From contig RGUK01000005.1 of assembly GCA_010027825.1 (NCBI GenBank), positions 1 to 38,947 on the forward strand: a stretch of 38,947 nt of DNA, given 5' to 3'. This DNA comes from a bacterium (lineage in GTDB: Bacteria > Dependentiae > Babeliae > Babeliales > RVW-14). Shown here one piece after another: positions 1 to 4,512 of this stretch (within the stretch, counting starts at the first letter, position 1; each line of letters begins with the position of its first letter). A program made the position numbers and the translations under genes. Under the pieces are notes generated by a model, which saw nothing but the letters and a program-made list of their open reading frames with translations, had not been told where the DNA came from and searched no databases.

Positions 1-38
1 CCGGGGCCCGAAGGCCCCGGGGCTTCCGGTTTCTCTTA
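1..38 (+). terminator. GC hairpin with pyrimidine tail (cassette-type terminator, copy 1)
   Basis: An 8-bp perfect stem, CCGGGGCC/GGCCCCGG (1-8 and 13-20), closes a CGAA loop and is followed by a C/T-rich tail ending in TTTCTCTT. The same arrangement recurs at 3121, 3877 and 4365. The tail orientation suggests that it ends + strand transcription from a gene left of the window. It also lies just beyond the 3' end of the - strand GNAT gene, so it may act in both directions. Confidence 0.6.
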
Positions 39-42
39 GCTA

Positions 43-531
43 TCAGAGCTTTGCGGGGCGCGTCATATAGTGAGCCGGGGTGCCGCCGTACTCTAGCAGC
101 CGGGCCGTTTGAAAGCCGAATTGCGCCCAGAACGCCTGCGAGCCGAGCACGGCCGTTAAAGCCAAATGGGGCAGCGCGTTAGCTTCGATAATTTTTTCAA
201 CGAGCTGCCGCGCAAGCTTGAGCCCACGAAAGCGCGCGCTCACGCACAGGTCATGAATATACGTGCAATTCGGCTCGCGAATTTCTTCATAGGCCGCGCT
301 GGTAAGCGGGCAGCATTCATTTAATAAATACGGAAACGCCAAGCCGTAGCCGACAACATATCCGTCAGCCGTCGCGACCCAGCAGCTCGCCTTTGCGCTT
401 TTAAGCTTTTCATAAATACTTTCAACTGCCTCTTCATATGCTTTCGGGTAATGCTCACTACCCAATGCGCTAATTGCCGCCGCGTCTGCTTGGCACGCCC
501 GGCGAACATGAATATGCATCGTCGTAGTCAT
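43..531 (-). CDS. GNAT-family N-acetyltransferase
   Basis: This 162-aa protein has the layout of a single GNAT domain, which transfers an acetyl group from acetyl-CoA to an amine. The acetyl-CoA-binding motif A is visible at residues 91-110 (strand YIHDLCV followed by ARFRGLKLARQL, matching R-x-x-G-x-x-A). The closing motif FWAQFGF at 134-140 is the usual motif B ending. The acceptor is unknown and could be a protein, a small molecule or an antibiotic. It is the only gene on the - strand and diverges from the gene at 658. No good ribosome binding site lies before the ATG at 531; an internal ATG four codons on is possible. Its last codons (Ala-Lys-Leu-stop) lie inside a sequence that is repeated at 4406-4422, so its 3' end is shared with the cassette island. 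Confidence 0.85.
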   Translation of the reverse strand: MTTTMHIHVRRACQADAAAISALGSEHYPKAYEEAVESIYEKLKSAKASCWVATADGYVVGYGLAFPYLLNECCPLTSAAYEEIREPNCTYIHDLCVSARFRGLKLARQLVEKIIEANALPHLALTAVLGSQAFWAQFGFQTARLLEYGGTPAHYMTRPAKL

Positions 532-615
532 GCGCTTTGGCCTACGCCTGCTGTTGGTTTTAAATTACTTGCTTACGCGCTAGGCATATTCCCCTCGGCA
601 TGCTTTATTGTACTA

Positions 616-630
616 TCCTTGGCGCGCAGG
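616..630 (+). repeat. 15-nt direct repeat, copy 1
   Basis: TCCTTGGCGCGCAGG occurs at 616-630 and again, identical, at 871-885. Each copy lies 20-30 nt upstream of a + strand start codon (658 and 908). The position suggests a promoter or leader element, but no further copies were seen in the window. Confidence 0.5.
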
Positions 631-657
631 TTTAATTAGGCGATAATTACATACACT

Positions 658-867
658 ATGCTTATGCAATTAAATCCACCGCTGCCCGTGCTTACTACCC
701 GCGGCCCTGGAGTTGCGCACATCGTTATTGACTACGGTCCCGAGCATGATTTGGTCTGGGTCGTTTTTCTTCACGCCAACGGACAATGCTGGTCATTCTT
801 GAATCGCGACATCCGCTTAGGCGAAAATATCACTTACTCCCGCCCCGCCCCTGCTGCGTTTACTTAA
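658..867 (+). CDS. Small conserved phage protein of unknown function
   Basis: This 69-aa protein begins with an NPPLPVLTTRGPG segment followed by a beta-rich core (AHIVIDYGPEHDLVWVVF, then NGQCWSFLNRDIR and NITYSR). I recognise this pattern from small uncharacterised proteins in many phages and related contigs, where NPP, HxxIDYG, GxCW and NxR are the conserved points. No catalytic motif is evident. The start at 658 has no clear ribosome binding site; an in-frame ATG at 664 is an equally good start. A 15-nt repeat lies upstream, and the gene is followed after 40 nt by the large gene at 908. The function is unknown. Confidence 0.75.
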   Translation: MLMQLNPPLPVLTTRGPGVAHIVIDYGPEHDLVWVVFLHANGQCWSFLNRDIRLGENITYSRPAPAAFT

Positions 868-870
868 CAC

Positions 871-885
871 TCCTTGGCGCGCAGG
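871..885 (+). repeat. 15-nt direct repeat, copy 2
   Basis: This is the second identical copy of TCCTTGGCGCGCAGG, 22 nt before the ATG at 908. See the copy at 616-630. Confidence 0.5.
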
Positions 886-907
886 CTAGTACACAGGGCT
901 TTGCCGT

Positions 908-2785
908 ATGCCATTTAAATCAGAAAAACAACGCCGCTTCCTCTGGGCCGAACACCCTGAGATCGCCAAACGCTGGGCCCATGAATACCCCGAAGCGAAT
1001 AAGCACCTGCCGCTATATGCGCACAAAGCCGAGCCCAAAAAAGAACCTGAAGAGCCAATAGCAAAAAAAGAGAAAACAGCAGAATTCCCGGGAAATAATG
1101 GCCAGGCCCCCCACTGCGTAAATAATGGGCTAAAATTAACAGTTAACGATTTGGTAAGAAATTGGAGAAAAAATGCGGGTTCTTTGGCGCAGTACGTTGA
1201 GATGCCGTCGGGTCAAGAAGTTGTTAATAGGGAACAATTAAATTCGCAACCGGAAAACGTAACGCCCTCGATGAAAGCAGAAAATACCGTGCAAAATGAG
1301 GAAAAAGCGAGTGAAAAAAAGGGGGCAGAAAAGTTAATGAAAAAATTGGCGGTTGTTTTAGCGCCAAAATTAATGCAGGAAATTGAAAACGAAAACGCTT
1401 TATTAAATGCCCGAAAAGCTCAAAATGTGCCTGAAAACGTGGGGTTAAGTAATTATTCGCCTGCGCCTTCGGGCAGCATTTTACCGCCTGCTCCGCCTGT
1501 TAATTCCCCCATGCAGCAAGTTAATAATTCGAGTCAGGGGCAGCAAAATCCTGATGCCACTCCTTCGCTAGCTGGAGTAGGCGGCGGGAATTCTCCTAAT
1601 GCAAATCCGATTAATTCTTTTGGAGGTTTATCCGTGAACGGCGACATTAACGGCAATGCAGCTTTTGGCACGCAGAATTCCATGGGGGGCGAAAAGCTGG
1701 CCTTCGTTCAGAAATGGGCAAAAAAAAGACTGGGCTTATGGGACCGCATCCGCATGAAAAAAGAACGGGGAGAAAAGCCTGCTCAGCCCGGCGACAAGGA
1801 CTACCCCGACGCTAAGAGCTGGAAGAAGGTCACGGGTATTAGCGAGAAAGAATCCAGCTCCCCCGCCTGGCAGCGCTCCGAGGGTAAAAACGAAGCGGGC
1901 GGGCTCAATGCCAAAGGCCGCGCGAGTTACAATAAAGCCACGGGCGGCCACCTGAAAGCACCCGTAACGGAGAAGCACCCCACAGGTAAAGCCAAAGCCC
2001 GGCGCCATTCTTTTTGCTCTAGGATGTGCGGTATGAAGCGTGTAAACACTGGTAGCAAAACAAAATCGGACCCTGACTCGCGTATTAACAAAGCACTCCG
2101 GAAATGGAACTGCAAATGCTCCAGCGCCGTAAGTGACTTAGTTAAAATGGCAGACGGCTATATGCTTGGCCCTGCGAAAAATCCCGATGACGTACGCCTA
2201 AAATTGCAGAAATTATTTGGCCAGCCCAAGCCCGCCATTAAACCCAAGCCCGCCACGTACAACCCCGCCCCCGATAAGCCTGGTACAACGCCGGGGTACC
2301 TTGGCGTGCTTGATCGCTGGTACAACCCCTACACGAAACAGCAAGTCACGGAGCGCGGCGAAACGGGTTTAATGCGCGGGGGCCGAGCTGCGATGGGAAC
2401 CGGCGCCGCATTAGGCACAGCCGCCGCGGGATTAGCAGCAGCTCCGGCCCTGACTTCGGCTGTAACAAGTATGCCCACGCAAGCAGCAGCCTTGGGCGCT
2501 GGAGTAAGTAACTTGGGAAATAGCGCATATTTAAAAGCGCAGAACGCCGCCCAGCAAGCCGGCCAATTAATTCCTAAGCCCTTGCAGAACGGCTTTAACT
2601 GGTATCAGAGAAATCTGGTCACGCCGGCGAATCAAAATCCCGCAATGCAACTTAACGTAGCTACCGCAAGGGGCAACGGCGACCCGACTGGCTTTATGCC
2701 CACGAGCGTTTCCCTGCCGCTCGATATAGCTACGCGAGCGCAAAATTCTTTACGCCAAGCTCAGCGCCCGCAAAATATTAAATAG
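908..2785 (+). CDS. Modular phage protein with N-terminal SEKQRRFLW motif and Cys-containing phage domain
   Basis: The 625-aa product appears to be assembled from short modules. Residues 1-30 (MPFKSEKQRRFLWAEHPEIA) match an N-terminal peptide common in uncharacterised phage proteins. Residues about 40-270 are low-complexity, rich in Lys/Glu, then Asn/Pro/Gly. Residues about 300-400 carry a widespread phage motif (WQRSEGKNEAGGLNAKGR, then SFCSRMCGMK, then ALRKWNC), which resembles the DUF6321-type family seen in cyanophages and other phages. The rest has an Ala/Gly-rich helical stretch at about 490-530. The function of the family is unknown; a virion-associated role is possible. The start ATG has no strong ribosome binding site. 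The N-terminal third uses more AT-rich codons than the C-terminal part, which supports a mosaic origin. Confidence 0.8.
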   Translation: MPFKSEKQRRFLWAEHPEIAKRWAHEYPEANKHLPLYAHKAEPKKEPEEPIAKKEKTAEFPGNNGQAPHCVNNGLKLTVNDLVRNWRKNAGSLAQYVEMPSGQEVVNREQLNSQPENVTPSMKAENTVQNEEKASEKKGAEKLMKKLAVVLAPKLMQEIENENALLNARKAQNVPENVGLSNYSPAPSGSILPPAPPVNSPMQQVNNSSQGQQNPDATPSLAGVGGGNSPNANPINSFGGLSVNGDINGNAAFGTQNSMGGEKLAFVQKWAKKRLGLWDRIRMKKERGEKPAQPGDKDYPDAKSWKKVTGISEKESSSPAWQRSEGKNEAGGLNAKGRASYNKATGGHLKAPVTEKHPTGKAKARRHSFCSRMCGMKRVNTGSKTKSDPDSRINKALRKWNCKCSSAVSDLVKMADGYMLGPAKNPDDVRLKLQKLFGQPKPAIKPKPATYNPAPDKPGTTPGYLGVLDRWYNPYTKQQVTERGETGLMRGGRAAMGTGAALGTAAAGLAAAPALTSAVTSMPTQAAALGAGVSNLGNSAYLKAQNAAQQAGQLIPKPLQNGFNWYQRNLVTPANQNPAMQLNVATARGNGDPTGFMPTSVSLPLDIATRAQNSLRQAQRPQNIK

Positions 2786-2795
2786 CCCCGGCGCA

Positions 2796-2825
2796 GCTAA
2801 ATATCGGCTAATTACCGGGCATATT
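2796..2825 (+). promoter_or_regulatory. Divergent leader copy, candidate promoter
   Basis: GCTAAATATC, GGCTAATTAC, CGGGCATAT matches the inner part of the 99-bp repeats at 3163 and 3909 with two differences over 29 nt. Similarity stops just after the ATAT block, where the structured RNA candidate begins. A conserved block upstream of unrelated bodies is what a promoter would look like, with ATAT-TAA as a possible -10-like part. It could be read by the host polymerase or by the phage polymerase in this window. No consensus -35 is visible. Confidence 0.45.
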
Positions 2826-2828
2826 AAG

Positions 2829-3122
2829 TGTACAAGGGCGCGCTATGGGCCCTTGGCATTGGATAGCTGAGCCCCTGAGTTGTACGCGACGGGGCAAAGC
2901 GAAAAGCGTAAGAGGCGGGATCGGGTTTACCGCTCTCCGTAAATCCTCCCCGGTCGCGCTTCCAATGTTGGTTACCGGTATAGGCTTATTCGTCCAGGGG
3001 GGCTGCTCGTACATGCGGCGAAACCCTGGCAGCAGAAACCTACTGCTGGATAATAGCGTGCAATGAGACACGCCGGCCGCCCGCAAGGGATGGCTGAATA
3101 GGGTGCGGATGAAACTTCCGCA
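2829..3122 (+). ncRNA. Candidate structured non-coding RNA, unknown class
   Basis: Several complementary pairs fit one fold. GTACAA/TTGTAC (2830-2835 with 2880-2885) closes GGGC/GCCC. GCGAC-GGGG pairs with CCCC-G-GTCGC (2886-2894 with 2948-2957). GGCTGC pairs with GCAGC (3001-3006 with 3029-3033). GCGTG pairs with CACGC (3056-3060 with 3069-3073). CCC-GCAA-GGG forms a GNRA-capped stem at 3080-3089, and TGCGGA pairs with TCCGCA (3104-3109 with 3117-3122). A leader-like element lies upstream and a strong terminator directly downstream, so the length would be about 290-340 nt. It does not look like RNase P RNA, tmRNA, 6S RNA or a group I intron by their usual sequence landmarks. Confidence 0.5.
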
Positions 3123-3170
3123 AAAGAAACAGGCTCCGGGGCTTCGGCTCCGGGGCGTTCTGTTTCTTTT
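3121..3170 (+). terminator. Large hairpin terminator, probably bidirectional (copy 2)
   Basis: AAAAGAAACAG and CTGTTTCTTTT form a perfect 11-bp outer stem. Inside it, CCGGGGC-TTCG-GCTCCGG forms a 7-bp stem with one G-U pair and a UUCG loop. The A-rich left arm and T-rich right arm are typical of a terminator that works on both strands. It ends the ncRNA cassette. Confidence 0.75.
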
Positions 3171-3261
3171 AGCTATCAGAGCTAAATATCTGCTAATTAC
3201 CGGGTATATCTAATGGGTAAGCCTAGTACCCAGCTACCTGCGTAGGTAGTTAAAAGAAAGC
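3163..3261 (+). repeat. 99-bp perfect direct repeat, copy 1 (cassette leader)
   Basis: These 99 bases are identical to 3909-4007. The element is itself full of inverted repeats: TTAGCT-ATCAG-AGCTAA, GGGTA...TACCC and CTACCT-GCGT-AGGTAG. It begins in the T-rich tail of the preceding terminator and ends in AAAAGAAAGC, 18 nt before the ATG at 3280. The central part matches 2796-2825. It probably combines a promoter with a folded 5' untranslated leader. Perfect identity over 99 bp suggests recent duplication, gene conversion or strong selection. Confidence 0.9.
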
Positions 3262-3279
3262 TGGCAAAGGAGAAACGCC

Positions 3280-3867
3280 ATGAGCGCCGAAACGACCACG
3301 AGCCAGCCCGCGGCGTACGCCGCCGGTTGGATCGCGGTCCGCATGTGGAACTCCGTGCCTACTCGGCACGGGCTCCGCATGATAGAAGAAGACGTCGCGG
3401 CCATGGCGGCCGCGACGCGCCAGTTCCTCGCCTTTTGGGCGAGGCTGGCATACAGGGACGGGGACTCGGTCCCCGTCCCGGCCTATTTGTCGGCCCAGTC
3501 GATCCTCGACTGGGCCGCCCGCGTCCTCGCCGCCGCACTGGCGGACGAGGGCGACACGGCACCTGACGCGCGGCGTCAGGTGCAGCATGAGGGCGGCAAG
3601 TGGTACTCGCCGTCCGCCCCGCCGACGATCCGGCGGGTTCGCCTGGTCTGGGATGACCGGGCGTGGGGGAGCTGGGTCGTCGTGGAATTTATCCACGACG
3701 ACCGTGGCGTCGTAGTGGCGTGCCGGCTCGCTTGGTGCTCCGGCACCGGTGAGCCGGCAGATTTCTTCCACGTCGAGGCGCTGTGCCAGCGCCTCGAAGT
3801 CGAGGGCGTTGCCTTTGGCACCGCCCTCGGTGATTCGGAGACGGCTAACGAGCCGTTTCCGGAGTGA
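3280..3867 (+). CDS. Unknown 195-aa protein whose gene is tiled by hairpins (structured gene 1)
   Basis: The ATG follows an AAAGGAG ribosome binding site at 8-nt spacing, and the stop lies 10 nt before a terminator, so translation is plausible. The protein looks globular, with helices at about 33-70 and 68-90 and a Trp/Val-rich beta region near 118-150 (VRLVWDDRAWG, SWVVVEFIHDDRG). I recognise no family. The gene is odd at the nucleotide level: about 13 adjacent inverted repeats with short loops cover nearly all of it. Examples are 3394-3402/3408-3416 (9 bp), 3455-3465/3469-3479 (11 bp), 3491-3502/3506-3517 (12 bp), 3559-3569/3573-3583 (11 bp), 3675-3686/3692-3703 (12 bp) and 3773-3783/3787-3797 (11 bp), all perfect. 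Codons are much more GC-rich than in neighbouring genes. The alternative reading is a structured RNA with an incidental frame. Confidence 0.65.
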   Translation: MSAETTTSQPAAYAAGWIAVRMWNSVPTRHGLRMIEEDVAAMAAATRQFLAFWARLAYRDGDSVPVPAYLSAQSILDWAARVLAAALADEGDTAPDARRQVQHEGGKWYSPSAPPTIRRVRLVWDDRAWGSWVVVEFIHDDRGVVVACRLAWCSGTGEPADFFHVEALCQRLEVEGVAFGTALGDSETANEPFPE

Positions 3868-3876
3868 AGGAAAAGA

Positions 3877-3916
3877 GCACCGGGGCCTTCGGGCCCCGGT
3901 GCCTCTCCTTTCTTTT
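3877..3916 (+). terminator. GC hairpin terminator with UUCG loop (copy 3)
   Basis: GCACCGGGGCC and GGCCCCGGTGC (3877-3887 and 3892-3902) pair perfectly around a TTCG loop, followed by CTCTCCTTTCTTTT. It ends structured gene 1 ten bases after its stop codon. The stem and tail are nearly identical to the copy at 4365. Confidence 0.8.
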
Positions 3917-4007
3917 AGCTATCAGAGCTAAATATCTGCTAATTACCGGGTATATCTAATGGGTAAGCCTAGTACCCAGCTACCTGCGTAGGTAGTTAAA
4001 AGAAAGC
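3909..4007 (+). repeat. 99-bp perfect direct repeat, copy 2 (cassette leader)
   Basis: Identical to 3163-3261 over 99 bases, and again placed between a hairpin terminator and a hairpin-tiled open frame. The sequence differs on both sides immediately outside the repeat. The copy spacing is 746 bp. See the first copy for the internal stems. Confidence 0.9.
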
Positions 4008-4018
4008 GGTGGTTGAGC

Positions 4019-4309
4019 GTGTACGTCCAGGACATCTGGTATACGCTCTCGGTCGCCCTTCGGGGTGACCTCAAGGAGGCCGCGGCGCATTGCCGCGACC
4101 TCTACTGGCGACTGGCCCGGCCCGCCGATTGGCGGGCCGCGATCAGGGCGGTGCACGACGCGGTACTCGCATACCGCGTCGAGTCGACCCACGACTTAGC
4201 CGTAAAGGCGGCGTGGGTAATTATTCAGGAGGGGCGAAAGCCCCTCCGGGCCGAGTTCCTCCGCGCCGCCGCGGAGTACTCGGTCGACGTGGGCGACATC
4301 ATTCTGTGA
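4019..4309 (+). CDS. Unknown ~97-aa helical protein whose gene is tiled by hairpins (structured gene 2)
   Basis: The frame is open from a TTG at 4013; I prefer the GTG at 4019, six bases after GGTGG, but the start is uncertain. The product is rich in amphipathic helix (LKEAAAHCRDLYWRLA, AAIRAVHDAVLAYRV, HDLAVKAAWVIIQEG, LRAEFLRAAAEYS) and has no family I recognise. It does not obviously resemble structured gene 1 in protein sequence. About ten adjacent stems cover the gene, for example 4051-4058/4063-4070 with a UUCG loop, 4118-4126/4131-4139 (9 bp), 4156-4165/4172-4181 (10 bp), 4228-4235/4240-4247 with a GAAA loop, 4259-4265/4270-4276, and 4291-4301/4307-4317 (11 bp), which includes the stop codon. 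A structured RNA without translation remains possible. Confidence 0.55.
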   Translation: MYVQDIWYTLSVALRGDLKEAAAHCRDLYWRLARPADWRAAIRAVHDAVLAYRVESTHDLAVKAAWVIIQEGRKPLRAEFLRAAAEYSVDVGDIIL

Positions 4310-4364
4310 TGTCGCCCTCAGCGCCTTGCTGGGCGCGTTAGCAAATACAGTAAACTCGGCGAGC

Positions 4365-4405
4365 GCACCGGGGCCTTCGGGCCCCGGTGCCTCTCCTTTC
4401 TTTTT
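4365..4405 (+). terminator. GC hairpin terminator with UUCG loop (copy 4)
   Basis: GCACCGGGGCC and GGCCCCGGTGC (4365-4375 and 4380-4390) pair perfectly around TTCG. The tail CTCTCCTTTCTTTTT is the best T-tract of the four copies. It closes the cassette island about 55 nt after the stop of structured gene 2. Confidence 0.85.
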
Positions 4406-4422
4406 GCTATCAGAGCTTTGCG
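4406..4422 (+). repeat. 17-nt repeat shared with the 3' end of the GNAT gene
   Basis: GCTATCAGAGCTTTGCG here is identical to 39-55, where it covers the last codons and stop of the - strand GNAT gene. Both copies follow a CCGGGGCC hairpin and a pyrimidine tract. The two leader repeats at 3163 and 3909 carry the related form AGCTATCAGAGCTAA. The copies at 39 and 4406 therefore flank the region that includes the island. Confidence 0.75.
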
Positions 4423-4512
4423 CGGTGATTAGGCCGGCGCGCGAGCTTTGGATTAGAATGAACCGCGCGAAGTTAATTAACTCGCAGATACGTTTTTCGG
4501 AGTGGCGGGCAC

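Larger units (their letters stand above)
2786..3279. other. 494-nt stretch without a supported gene
   Basis: This region holds, in order, a 29-30 nt leader-like sequence (2796-2825), a block of stems that looks like a structured RNA (2829-3122), a large hairpin terminator (3121-3170), and the first copy of the 99-bp repeat (3163-3261). The short open frames that cross it have no ribosome binding site and run through the stems, so I do not call them genes. Confidence 0.7.

Noticed and set aside
2845..3066. A 73-codon open frame across the structured RNA candidate
   Set aside because: It has no ribosome binding site, runs through the paired stems, and the product looks random; the GC-rich composition explains the open frame.
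2829..3122. RNase P RNA, tmRNA or group I intron
   Set aside because: Their diagnostic sequences (GAGGAAAGUCC, a tRNA-like TTCRAAT end, P7 core) are missing.
3250..3821. Open frames of 67-173 codons on the opposite strand and in other frames of structured gene 1
   Set aside because: Inverted repeats and high GC keep several frames open at once. None of these has a ribosome binding site or terminator in the right place.
3163..4007. CRISPR array
   Set aside because: Only two long repeats are present, separated by a 647-nt body, with no regular short spacers.
2786..4425. Insertion sequence or transposon
   Set aside because: No transposase gene is present and the repeats are direct with terminator-like hairpins, so IS-type inverted ends are lacking.
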